A stretch of DNA of 32,938 nt from a bacterium. Its GTDB lineage: Bacteria > Bacillota > Clostridia > Lachnospirales > Lachnospiraceae. How positions within the stretch are numbered: position 1 is the stretch's first letter; every line of letters begins with the position of its first letter. The notes under the pieces were generated by a model. That model worked only from the letters and a program-made list of their open reading frames with translations. It ran no database searches and had not been told where the DNA came from. The stretch is taken from positions 1-32,938 of the forward strand of contig JAMPAG010000026.1 in assembly GCA_023667365.1 (NCBI GenBank), read 5' to 3'. Positions 22,065-29,258 of the stretch are shown here, one piece after another. The position numbers and the translations under genes are program-made.

Positions 22065-24026
22065 ATGGTGCAGACAGAGCATGAGGGCGGTCAGAAAAGG
22101 CGCGGGGAAAGGAGACAATATTTTTTTACGATCCTGTTTACCCTGCTCGCGCTTGCAGGAATGGTGATCTATAATTTCAGCACGTTCTATTCCAATGCGG
22201 TATCCGATATGCTTGCGGTCGGCGAGAGCTCGCTGGCGCAGGAAACGGAACAGCTCAAGGGCTATCTCAATAAAGGAATGGACGTCTTGCAGGTCACGGC
22301 GATCACTGTGGAGTACATGATGCAGAACGGTGCGGGAAAAGAGGAAATCGAGACCTTTCTTGTGGAGGAGTCCGCGCGTTATAAGCAGGATATAGATCCG
22401 AATTTCACCGGGATTTACGGGGTGTTTAACGGGGATTATATTGACGGTATCGGCTGGACGCCGGATGCGGATTATGAGCCGAGAGAGCGCGTATGGTATC
22501 TGGATGCGCAGGCGGCGGAAGGTGCGCCGACCGTCGTCTCCCCCTATGTGGACGCGCAGACGAATACGGTCATGATGTCTGTCAGCCAGATGCTCTATGA
22601 TCACGACAGCGTGATCTCCTTTGACATTGTGCTCGATCAAATACAGCTTATCACGCAGGACGTGAAGTTAAACGACATGGGATACGGATTTGTGATCGAC
22701 GGGCAGGGGATGGTTGTGGCGCATACGGATTCCTCGGAGCGCGGCAAGAACTATCTGTGGGATGACGAGATGAACGCGCTGCTCAACCGGGTATACGAAA
22801 AACAGGGCGCGACATTTACAGCCCGCATTTATGACGAGGAATGTACAATCTTTACGGATACGGTCATGGATGACTGGTATGTGGTCATGCTCGTCAGCAA
22901 TACAAAGCTTTACGAGTCTGTCCGCCGCATTTTTGTGCGGAACGCGCTTGTATGCATCGGCGTTTTTGCTGTGATTGTGTATTTCTGTACGCTGGCATTC
23001 CGCCGGATCCGCCTCCATATGCACAATGCGGAGGAGAGCCGCAGAAACGTAGAAAAAATGAACGAGACGATCCTGCGTACGCTGGCGCGCGCGATTGACG
23101 CGAAGGACCGTTACACAAACGGGCATTCCCAGCGCGTGGCGCGATACGCGGCACAGATCGCAAAGCGCATGGGAAAAGATGAAGATTATCAGGAAAAAAT
23201 CTATCAGGCGGGACTGCTGCATGACATCGGCAAGATTCATGTTCCCGACGCGATCATCAATAAGCCGGCGCGCCTGACGGATGAGGAATTTGCCTACATC
23301 AAACTGCATCCCGTATCGGGCTATTACATATTGCGGGACATTCAGGGGAACGATATGATTGCGCAGGGCGCGAAAGGGCATCATGAGCGCTATGACGGGA
23401 ACGGCTACCCGAACGGTCTGACCGGAGCGGACATTCCGGAGGTTGCGCGGATCATCGGCGTGGCGGATGCGTATGACGCGATGACGTCAAACAGAAGTTA
23501 TCGTCAGGTCATGCCGCAGGAAAAGGTGCGCGCGGAAATCGAAAAGGGAATAGGGCTTCAATTTGATCCGGAAGCCGCCAAGATCATGCTGCAGATGATG
23601 GACGAAGATACCGGGTATCAGATGCGCCATCAGGAGGGAGAGCAATCGAACATTCTGATCGTGGATGACGAGCAGGAAAGCATCGGACAGGTGGAAGCCG
23701 CCTTAAAAGACGAAGCGGGTTATGTGTTGTATCGGGAAACGTCGGGGAGAGCGGCATTGGCGCTTATGAAAAAAACACCGATGGATTTGGTTTTATTAGA
23801 TGTGCAGATGCCGGATATGGACGGCATTACGGTCTACAAGCAAATGAAGGCGCAGATGAGCGGGAAGGTGCCGGTTATTTTTTTGACGTCGGATAAATCC
23901 ATTCAGACCATAGAGCGGTTGAATGCGCTTGATGTGGAGGGGTATCTGGTCAAACCGTTTATGCCGCAGGTGCTCTTAGAGATTCTGCACAGCGTTTTGC
24001 AGGAAAAAGACAGCGGGCGCGCATAA
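22065..24026 (+). CDS. Transmembrane HD-GYP c-di-GMP phosphodiesterase with C-terminal receiver domain
   Basis: A 653-residue protein. Membrane segment 1 (about residues 20-42), a Cache-like extracellular sensor (about 43-290), and membrane segment 2 (about 292-311) are followed by a short linker. The HD-GYP domain (about 340-520) contains H386-D387 in LLHDIGKIHVPD and H439-H440-E441 in GHHERYDGNGYPNG. The receiver domain (from about 527) has ILIVDDE, phospho-acceptor D579 in LLDVQMPDMDG and a VKPF lysine. The protein should hydrolyse c-di-GMP in response to an outside ligand and to phosphorylation. Receiver domains usually come first in HD-GYP regulators, so the C-terminal position is unusual. 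GGGGGAG lies just before the ATG. Confidence 0.9.
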   Translation: MVQTEHEGGQKRRGERRQYFFTILFTLLALAGMVIYNFSTFYSNAVSDMLAVGESSLAQETEQLKGYLNKGMDVLQVTAITVEYMMQNGAGKEEIETFLVEESARYKQDIDPNFTGIYGVFNGDYIDGIGWTPDADYEPRERVWYLDAQAAEGAPTVVSPYVDAQTNTVMMSVSQMLYDHDSVISFDIVLDQIQLITQDVKLNDMGYGFVIDGQGMVVAHTDSSERGKNYLWDDEMNALLNRVYEKQGATFTARIYDEECTIFTDTVMDDWYVVMLVSNTKLYESVRRIFVRNALVCIGVFAVIVYFCTLAFRRIRLHMHNAEESRRNVEKMNETILRTLARAIDAKDRYTNGHSQRVARYAAQIAKRMGKDEDYQEKIYQAGLLHDIGKIHVPDAIINKPARLTDEEFAYIKLHPVSGYYILRDIQGNDMIAQGAKGHHERYDGNGYPNGLTGADIPEVARIIGVADAYDAMTSNRSYRQVMPQEKVRAEIEKGIGLQFDPEAAKIMLQMMDEDTGYQMRHQEGEQSNILIVDDEQESIGQVEAALKDEAGYVLYRETSGRAALALMKKTPMDLVLLDVQMPDMDGITVYKQMKAQMSGKVPVIFLTSDKSIQTIERLNALDVEGYLVKPFMPQVLLEILHSVLQEKDSGRA

Positions 24027-24041
24027 AAGCGGCGAAAGGAG

Positions 24042-24060
24042 GAATCCCCTTCCGGGATTC
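24042..24060. other. Small hairpin before the EamA gene
   Basis: GAATCCC (24042-24048) pairs with GGGATTC (24054-24060) with a 5-base loop. It follows the HD-GYP stop by 15 bases. No T-tract follows, so it is not a clear terminator. Confidence 0.45.
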
Positions 24061-24085
24061 GGAATTTGAAGCGGAGGTATCGTAA

Positions 24086-24499
24086 ATGTGGATTGTGTTT
24101 GCTTTGTTATCGGCTGTCTTTGCGGCACTTACTTCTATATTGGCGAAAATCGGTATAGAGGGCGTTCCTTCGAATCTTGCGACGGCGATCAGAACGGTTG
24201 TCGTTGTTGTTATGGCATGGGGAATGGTGTTCCTTACGCATACGCAGAAAGGGCTTTCAGACATCAGCAATAAAAGCTGGTTATTTTTAATCCTTTCCGG
24301 TCTTGCAACAGGCGCTTCCTGGCTTTGCTATTATAAGGCTTTGCAGATGGGAGAGGCGTCTAAAGTGGTGCCGATAGACAAGCTCAGCGTAGTGATTACA
24401 TTGATTTTAGCATTTGTGTTCCTGCATGAGGAGTTTACAGTCAAATCCTTGATCGGCTGTATTTTAATCGGTGCCGGGACCTTGATAATGGTTCTGTAA
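24086..24499 (+). CDS. Single-domain EamA/DMT-family membrane transporter
   Basis: A 137-residue membrane protein with about five hydrophobic segments. It corresponds to one EamA unit of the drug/metabolite transporter superfamily (WIVFALLSAVFAALTSILAK at the start; SWLCYYKALQMGEASKVVPI, then DKLSVVI, in the second half). Most EamA proteins have two such units in about 300 residues. The half-size form is a known family variant and would need to dimerise. GGAGG lies 8 bases before the ATG. The substrate cannot be inferred. Confidence 0.88.
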   Translation: MWIVFALLSAVFAALTSILAKIGIEGVPSNLATAIRTVVVVVMAWGMVFLTHTQKGLSDISNKSWLFLILSGLATGASWLCYYKALQMGEASKVVPIDKLSVVITLILAFVFLHEEFTVKSLIGCILIGAGTLIMVL

Positions 24500-24514
24500 A
24501 GTGTCAGGAACCGG

Positions 24515-24543
24515 TTGACTTTTCCCATAATATTACGTACTAT
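24515..24543 (+). promoter_or_regulatory. Candidate sigma-A promoter for trpB2
   Basis: TTGACT (24515-24520) and TACTAT (24538-24543) are 17 bases apart. They lie 16 bases after the EamA stop. The -10 matches consensus at 4 of 6 positions. Confidence 0.5.
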
Positions 24544-24567
24544 TTTATCAATATGATCCGATCGGCG

Positions 24568-24600
24568 GCAGGCGCCCCAAACGGGACGCTGTCTGCCCGG
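24568..24600 (+). promoter_or_regulatory. GC-rich leader hairpin before trpB2
   Basis: In the 5' leader, GGCAG pairs with CTGCC, and an inner GCG/CGC plus CCC/GGG extends the stem with bulges around a short AAAC loop. The ribosome site GGAGG (about 24614) lies about 15 bases downstream. No T-tract follows and no Trp-rich leader peptide or T-box motif was seen, so classic trp attenuation is not supported. Confidence 0.45.
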
Positions 24601-24627
24601 ACGAAACAAGAATGGAGGATTCCCATC

Positions 24628-26010
24628 ATGTCAGAGAAAACGATACCCTATAAGATTTATTTGGAAGAAAGCGAGATGCCGAAACAGTGGTACAATGTCC
24701 GCGCCGATATGAAGAACAAACCGGCGCCGCTGTTGAATCCGGGTACCTTACAGCCGATGACGTTCGAAGAACTGCGCGGCGTATTCTGCGACGAGCTGGT
24801 AAAACAGGAATTAAACGACACGGATGCCTACATTGACATCCCGCAGGAAATTCTGGATTTTTACAAGATGTACCGTCCGTCGCCTTTAGTCAGGGCGTAT
24901 TGCCTTGAGAAAAAGCTGGATACCCCGGCAAAGATTTATTATAAATTCGAGGGCAACAATACGAGCGGAAGCCATAAACTCAATTCCGCGATTGCGCAGG
25001 CATATTATGCGAAAAAGCAGGGATTAAAGGGCGTCACGACGGAGACCGGAGCGGGTCAGTGGGGAACGGCGCTTTCCATGGCATGTTCGTATTTTGATCT
25101 GGACTGCCATGTCTATATGGTGAAAGTTTCTTATGAGCAGAAGCCGTTCCGGCGGGAGGTCATGCGCACATACGGCGCGCAGGTGACGCCGTCGCCGTCG
25201 GAGACAACGAATGTGGGACGTAAGATTTTAGCGGAATTCCCCGGCACAACGGGAAGTCTCGGATGCGCCATTTCCGAGGCGGTGGAAGCCGCCACTGTTA
25301 AGGAAGGGTATCGTTATGTATTGGGAAGCGTGCTGTCCCAGGTACTGCTTCATCAGTCTATTATCGGGGAGGAGACCAAAGCGGCGCTTGCGAAATATGA
25401 CATTAAGCCGGATCTGATTATCGGCTGTGCGGGCGGCGGTTCCAATCTGGGCGGATTGATCTCGCCCTTCGTCGGCGCAAAGCTGCGCGGCGAGGCGGAT
25501 TATCGGATCATCGCGGTAGAACCGGCATCCTGTCCGAGTCTGACAAGAGGAAAATTTGTATATGATTTCTGCGATACGGGCAAGGTATGTCCGCTTGCGA
25601 AGATGTATACGTTAGGAAGCGGTTTTATCCCAGCGCCGAACCATGCAGGAGGACTGCGTTATCATGGCATGAGTTCCACGGTGTCCCAGCTGTATCATGA
25701 CGGATTGATCGAGGCGGTCAGCGTAGAGCAGACAGCCGTATTTCAGGCGGCGGAGCAGTTTGCGAGAGTGGAGGGCATTCTCCCGGCGCCGGAGAGCGCG
25801 CATGCAATCAAGGCCGCGATCGACGAGGCGCTCAAATGTAAGGAAACCGGAGAAGAAAAAACGATCGTCTTCGGGCTGACCGGTACGGGCTATTTCGATA
25901 TGGTGGCGTACGGCAAGTTCCACGACGGGGAAATGTCCGATTACATTCCCACGGATGAAGAACTTACGAAAGGGTTCGCGGGCATTCCGGCATTCCCGGG
26001 AAACGAGTAA
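24628..26010 (+). CDS. trpB: TrpB2-type tryptophan synthase beta chain
   Basis: A 460-residue PLP enzyme from ATG 24628 (GGAGG about 9 bases upstream); a longer in-frame start at 24553 adds 25 residues from the leader. The PLP lysine is K117 in TSGSHKLNSA. ETGAGQWGTALSMA marks the TrpB2 subfamily (Trp where TrpB1 has His), as do MYRPSPL and the long N-terminus. GCAGGGSNLGG is the PLP phosphate loop. TrpB2 joins indole and serine, or phosphoserine in some archaea, to make tryptophan. No trpA or other trp gene is adjacent, so indole salvage is a plausible but unproven role. Confidence 0.94.
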   Translation: MSEKTIPYKIYLEESEMPKQWYNVRADMKNKPAPLLNPGTLQPMTFEELRGVFCDELVKQELNDTDAYIDIPQEILDFYKMYRPSPLVRAYCLEKKLDTPAKIYYKFEGNNTSGSHKLNSAIAQAYYAKKQGLKGVTTETGAGQWGTALSMACSYFDLDCHVYMVKVSYEQKPFRREVMRTYGAQVTPSPSETTNVGRKILAEFPGTTGSLGCAISEAVEAATVKEGYRYVLGSVLSQVLLHQSIIGEETKAALAKYDIKPDLIIGCAGGGSNLGGLISPFVGAKLRGEADYRIIAVEPASCPSLTRGKFVYDFCDTGKVCPLAKMYTLGSGFIPAPNHAGGLRYHGMSSTVSQLYHDGLIEAVSVEQTAVFQAAEQFARVEGILPAPESAHAIKAAIDEALKCKETGEEKTIVFGLTGTGYFDMVAYGKFHDGEMSDYIPTDEELTKGFAGIPAFPGNE

Positions 26011-26095
26011 CCGGCAGGAAACAGATCATCGGCGGAAAATAAATAACCGGCAGAAATGGGATGCCGCCGGAAATAGATTGTGCGGAAAAAAAGAA

Positions 26096-26140
26096 GGAGC
26101 AGAACCGACGGCTTTGAGCCGTCTGGAACTGCCCCTTTTT
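26096..26140 (+). terminator. Intrinsic terminator after trpB2
   Basis: A layered hairpin with a GACGGCT/AGCCGTC core (26107-26113 with 26117-26123), then CC/GG and GCAG/CTGC pairs separated by small internal loops, followed by CCCTTTTT. It ends the trpB2 transcript about 130 bases after the stop. The stretch between stop and hairpin has two similar copies of a TAACCGGCAG motif and no gene. Confidence 0.82.
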
Positions 26141-26152
26141 AATTCATGACAA

Positions 26153-26204
26153 TAGAATTCTCATGAAGCGTGAATTCTATGTCTATAGGAAATTTCGCGC
26201 GATT
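26153..26204. repeat. Hairpin and partial dispersed repeat, copy C
   Basis: ATAGAATTC and GAATTCTAT (about 26153-26161 and 26172-26180) form a 9-bp stem. It is followed by TATAGGAAATTTCG (from 26184), the head of the dispersed repeat seen at 21178 and 26815, and GATTCTT, without the hairpin pairs of the other copies. This looks like an internally deleted copy. It lies at the 3' side of the HTH gene, which is read on the opposite strand. Confidence 0.45.
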
Positions 26205-26216
26205 CTTTCCGGTGTT

Positions 26217-26597
26217 TCATTTGGTATAGGGAATGATATTCGTAAGGAACTTCTCAACCGAGAGAAGCTGATTGATATTCAATTCTGACAGGCTGTCCGT
26301 GATGGAACGGATGAGCGTCTCTTTTTTTTCAGAATCCTCTTTCACAGCGTTAATTTCAATGATGTCCTGAATGCCGATCTCAAAGATACGGCAAATGTTG
26401 ATGATTTTTTCAATCGTAAAATTGCGTTCTCCACGTTCCAACTGCGCGTAATATTGCGTGTCGAGGCAGAGGCATTCGGCGAGCGCTTCCTGTGTCATAT
26501 GGTTCAGAAGCCGGTATTTTTTGATGTTAGCAGGAATGGAATGGGGCGGTGCGGATGCTGCAATAGCATGATTTTTTATCAAAGGAGCAGTTGACAA
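26217..26597 (-). CDS. Cro/CI-type helix-turn-helix regulator
   Basis: A 126-residue protein with an XRE-family HTH domain (about residues 23-82): IPANIKKYRLLNHMTQEALA, then ECLCLDTQYYAQLERGERNF. The C-terminal 40 residues are helical (SDSLSELNINQLLSVEKFL-like). The start is uncertain. The longest frame begins with TTG at 26597 and has no clear ribosome site; another TTG lies five codons in, and the first ATG would cut into the HTH. It faces away from, and its 5' end overlaps, the promoter of the small RNA. It is surrounded by repeats and gene remnants, so it may be a leftover of a mobile element or a local autoregulator. Confidence 0.75.
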   Translation of the reverse strand: MSTAPLIKNHAIAASAPPHSIPANIKKYRLLNHMTQEALAECLCLDTQYYAQLERGERNFTIEKIINICRIFEIGIQDIIEINAVKEDSEKKETLIRSITDSLSELNINQLLSVEKFLTNIIPYTK

Positions 26598-26619
26598 TAT
26601 GGCAGATGCATGATAGATT
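26591..26619 (+). promoter_or_regulatory. Sigma-A promoter for the small RNA, overlapping the HTH start
   Basis: TTGACA (26591-26596) and TAGATT (26614-26619) are 17 bases apart. The -35 box lies inside the first codons of the divergent HTH gene. Expected transcription start is about 26626, on the + strand. Confidence 0.6.
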
Positions 26620-26625
26620 GTAAGT

Positions 26626-26810
26626 AATGAAAAGCTTTAGTGCTTTTGCGGCGACAGAGAGGAGCTACCCGTCCCGACTTTGCGGGCAATAGAAATACAA
26701 AGAAGCTCTCTACCTATGGAGTGCATAGGTCATGCTCCCAGAATTGCAATTCCAATTTCAAACGAAAGAAAATCCGCCTGGGCTTAACTGCTCAGGCATT
26801 TTTCTTTTTT
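26626..26810 (+). ncRNA. Candidate small structured RNA of about 185 nt
   Basis: The stretch has a promoter, several hairpins and a strong terminator, but no good coding frame. Stems: AAAAGC/GCTTTT (26630-26647); CCCG/CGGG (26673-26676 with 26683-26686); ACCTATG/CATAGGT (26712-26718 with 26724-26730, 5-base loop); and the palindrome GAATTGCAATTC (26741-26752). Two alternative closing helices compete: AGAGAG/CTCTCT (26656-26661 with 26706-26711) and GGAGC/GCTCC (26661-26665 with 26734-26738). The second would close a three-way junction. I could not match it to 6S, SRP, tmRNA, T-box or common riboswitch cores. No gene start lies just downstream, so a trans-acting RNA is more likely than a leader. 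Confidence 0.6.
26776..26810 (+). terminator. Intrinsic terminator of the small RNA
   Basis: GCCTGGGC (26776-26783) pairs with GCTCAGGC (26790-26797), 8 bp with one G-U pair and a 6-base loop, followed by ATTTTTCTTTTTT. This is the strongest terminator of the accessory region. Confidence 0.85.
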
Positions 26811-26814
26811 AACT

Positions 26815-26890
26815 TATCGGAAATTTTACAAACATGGAAGAATCCGCTATTTGGATTCTTCGAAAGAGTTTCAGAAGGAAACTCTTTTTA
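26815..26890 (+). repeat. Dispersed hairpin repeat, copy B
   Basis: Starts TATCGGAAATTTT (26815-26827, compare copy A). Hairpin 1: GAAGAATCC (26837-26845) pairs with GGATTCTTC (26853-26861). Hairpin 2: AAAGAGTTTC (26863-26872) pairs with GAAACTCTTT (26878-26887), then TT. Relative to copy A the second stem has a different sequence on both arms, but pairing is kept. It lies directly between the small-RNA terminator and the frameshifted gene remnant. Confidence 0.7.
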
Positions 26891-26923
26891 CAGAGAAGGT
26901 ACCACAAAAAACAGGAGAAAGAA

Positions 26924-27472
26924 GATGGCAAACCAGAAATTGTTGGAAGTTTATACGGGTAACAAATACGGAGAACATGATACCGCATCTGATGGGGATG
27001 CAGTATATCGCAAGACCGGATATGTTTACCGGGAGCAGAGGGGTGTATATGATAAAGAAAGGACGGCTGAAATACAGCAGTCTTGAAAAGCTTGTAGGGA
27101 AATATTACAAGGGAGAAGCAAAGCGGGCGTCCATTCTTGCGATGGTAAAGATTGATAACCTCTGTTTTATCAAGAATATGCTTTCAACTTATTCCACCCT
27201 GTATCTTTATGATACTTCTGCTAATCCGGAGTTGGAATTAAAGACGGATTATCTTCTTGTAAACCAGCAGGAGGAAAAAAATATTGCAGCTAGGGCTTGT
27301 CAAAGCAGACAATAAACAGATTGTGGAATACCATTGCAATTCTTTTATGGCTGACTATAAAGAAAACAAAGATTATGACCTGCATTACCGGAACCTGAAA
27401 ACCCGCTATGAGATAAACAAAAAATCCAGAATGAGGAATGTAAGAGCAGTCTGCCAACGGTTGAAGAAATAG
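26924..27472 (+). pseudogene. Frameshifted gene remnant of unknown family
   Basis: Coding-like sequence runs through three frames. Frame 1, from ATG 26924 (GGAGAAAG upstream), gives 53 residues and stops at 27086. Frame 2 continues with IKKGRLKYSSLEKLVGKYYK ... ELKTDYLLVNQQEE to 27315. Frame 3 picks up with LQLGLVKADNKQIVEYHCNS to 27472. The frame 2 to 3 switch lies at a run of seven A at about 27277-27283, a common indel site. The joined protein would be about 180 residues, soluble, Lys/Tyr-rich, with no motif I can name securely. Base use is AT-rich compared with the neighbours. Decay after transfer is likely; programmed frameshifting is possible but less so, since two shifts are needed. 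Confidence 0.6.
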
Positions 27473-27491
27473 AAAGACCACGTTTTTTCTA

Positions 27492-27520
27492 TTGTCAAAA
27501 AAATATCAATGTGGTATGAT
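27492..27520 (+). promoter_or_regulatory. Sigma-A promoter for the ECF S-component gene
   Basis: TTGTCA (27492-27497) and TATGAT (27515-27520) are 17 bases apart. Transcription would begin about 27527. The leader holds a small TCTCG/CGAGA hairpin (27534-27547) and then the AGGAGG ribosome site. Confidence 0.72.
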
Positions 27521-27571
27521 GACACCGTATTGTATCTCGTAAACGAGAATAATAACAGGAGGATTTGTACC

Positions 27572-28402
27572 ATGAAAAATGAAAAGACCTATGAACTGGT
27601 GCTTACGGCACTGTTCACCGCCATTATTGTGATAATGGCATTCACCCCGCTGGGATATATCCCGCTCGTCGTCATCAACGCGACGATCATTCATATCCCG
27701 GTCATCCTGGGAGCGCTATTTCTTGGACCGAAGAAAGGTGCATTCTTTGGATTCGTATTTGGTCTCACCAGCTTCATCAACAACACGTTTAAGGTGGTCA
27801 CGGCGTCGGCATTTGTGTTTTCGCCGGTCGTAGCCTACGATGTCGTCGGCGTTTCCGGTATTTTCAAGAGCATGTATATCTGCTTTGTACCGAGAATCTT
27901 AGTCGGCGTGGTTCCTTATTTTGTCTGCATGCTGGTCCGCAAAGCATTAAAGAGCGGACAGAGAGCGGGCAGGATCGTTGTGAATGTGCTGGCGTCTTTG
28001 ATCTTGTTTGTTTCCGTCAGGGCATTTCTCATACGCCTGCTTCCGGAGACGCTCAGCGCGCTCGTATGTACGCTGATCGGTCTTGCGGCAGGCATTGCGC
28101 TCATGATCGTGCTCACGGTCAGCGGCAGCAGGAAAAATTCGATCAGCATTGCGCTCGCCTATGCAGGTCTGGCAGGCGCTTTTACGAATACGCTGTTTGT
28201 TATGAGCGGCATTTTCATTTTATATCGGGACGCTTATGCGGAGAAAGTCGGCGTGGCGGGCGAGGCGGTGCTCGACGTCATCATGGGCGTTGTGACGTTT
28301 AACGGCGTCGTGGAGGCGGTCGTGGCGGCGGTTATTGTGGCGGGCGTCGGGTTTGCACTCTCCAGGGTAAAACCCATTTATGCGGCAAAAAAAGAGGCAT
28401 GA
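27572..28402 (+). CDS. ECF transporter S-component, possibly for pantothenate or a related precursor
   Basis: A 276-residue membrane protein from ATG 27572, where CAGGAGG precedes; a longer frame from 27509 would run through the promoter. It has the typical S-component start (YELVLTALFTAIIVIMAFTP, then LGYIPL), about six membrane segments and LGALFLGPKKGAFFGFVFGL, an ECF S motif region. S-components bind a vitamin and work with a shared ECF energy module, not encoded here. The next genes are coaX and coaBC, so the substrate may be pantothenate (PanT-like). That assignment is from context only. Confidence 0.85.
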   Translation: MKNEKTYELVLTALFTAIIVIMAFTPLGYIPLVVINATIIHIPVILGALFLGPKKGAFFGFVFGLTSFINNTFKVVTASAFVFSPVVAYDVVGVSGIFKSMYICFVPRILVGVVPYFVCMLVRKALKSGQRAGRIVVNVLASLILFVSVRAFLIRLLPETLSALVCTLIGLAAGIALMIVLTVSGSRKNSISIALAYAGLAGAFTNTLFVMSGIFILYRDAYAEKVGVAGEAVLDVIMGVVTFNGVVEAVVAAVIVAGVGFALSRVKPIYAAKKEA

Positions 28403-28439
28403 ATGCCTCAAAAGCAGAAACAGAAAGCAGGAAAACAGA

Positions 28440-29234
28440 ATGATCTTAGCGATTGACATCGGAAATACCAATATCGTGATCGGATGCATCGAAGGAGAAG
28501 AGGTGAGATTTGTGGAACGCGTGTCCACAAATCTCTCCAAAACAGAACTGGAATATGTGGTGGAATTTCGGACAGTGTTTGAATTATATCACATCGACCT
28601 TTCGGACATTACGGGAAGCATCATTTCCTCCGTCGTTCCGCCGTTAAATAATATCGTAAAAGCAGCGCTTGAAAAGCTGTTTCATAAGGCGCCGCTCGTC
28701 GTGGGACCGGGCGTAAAGAACGGACTGAATATCCTTATGGATAATCCGGCGCAGCTCGGCTCCGATCTGGTGGTGAATGCGGTCGCCGGACTGCATTATT
28801 ACGGCGCGCCCATTATCATGATCGACATGGGAACGGCAACCACCATCAGCGTTGTGGACGATCAGAAAAATTATATCGGCGGCATGATCCTGCCGGGAGT
28901 CAGGGTTTCTCTGGATTCTTTAGTCAGCAGGACGTCCCAGCTTCCGCGGATCTCGTTGGAGCCGCCCAAAAAAGTGATCGGGAAAAACACGATTGACTGT
29001 ATGAAAAGCGGGATTGTGATGGGGCAGGCGGCATGCCTGGACGGCATGATCGAGCGCATTTTTGAGGAACTCGGCTATGAGGCGCCCGTGGTGGCGACCG
29101 GAGGACTGTCGGGAAGCATCGTCCCCTATTGCAAAAAGAAAATTGTATACGATAATGAGCTGACCCTGAAAGGGCTGAATCTCATCTATAAAAAGAATAT
29201 GGAAGAAGAATGCCGATACGGAAAGATGAACTGA
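28440..29234 (+). CDS. coaX: Type III pantothenate kinase CoaX
   Basis: A 264-residue protein from ATG 28440, giving the family start MILAIDIGNTNIVIG; an upstream in-frame ATG at 28380 lies inside the previous gene. ASKHA-fold motifs seen are DIGNTN (phosphate 1), IIMIDMGTATTISVV and VATGGLSG (adenosine). It phosphorylates pantothenate, the first step of CoA synthesis. Type III enzymes need a monovalent cation and are not inhibited by CoA. coaBC follows 24 bases later. Confidence 0.96.
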   Translation: MILAIDIGNTNIVIGCIEGEEVRFVERVSTNLSKTELEYVVEFRTVFELYHIDLSDITGSIISSVVPPLNNIVKAALEKLFHKAPLVVGPGVKNGLNILMDNPAQLGSDLVVNAVAGLHYYGAPIIMIDMGTATTISVVDDQKNYIGGMILPGVRVSLDSLVSRTSQLPRISLEPPKKVIGKNTIDCMKSGIVMGQAACLDGMIERIFEELGYEAPVVATGGLSGSIVPYCKKKIVYDNELTLKGLNLIYKKNMEEECRYGKMN

Positions 29235-29258
29235 GGGTGCAGAGAACGGAGGGTTCCC

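Noticed and set aside
24544..24627. T-box or Trp leader-peptide attenuator before trpB2
   Set aside because: No GGGTGG-type T-box sequence, no run of Trp codons, and no T-tract after the hairpin.
26009..26056. Repeated TAACCGGCAG motif after trpB2, also seen near 32914
   Set aside because: About 10 bases long with no hairpin or regular spacing; likely chance or minor duplication.
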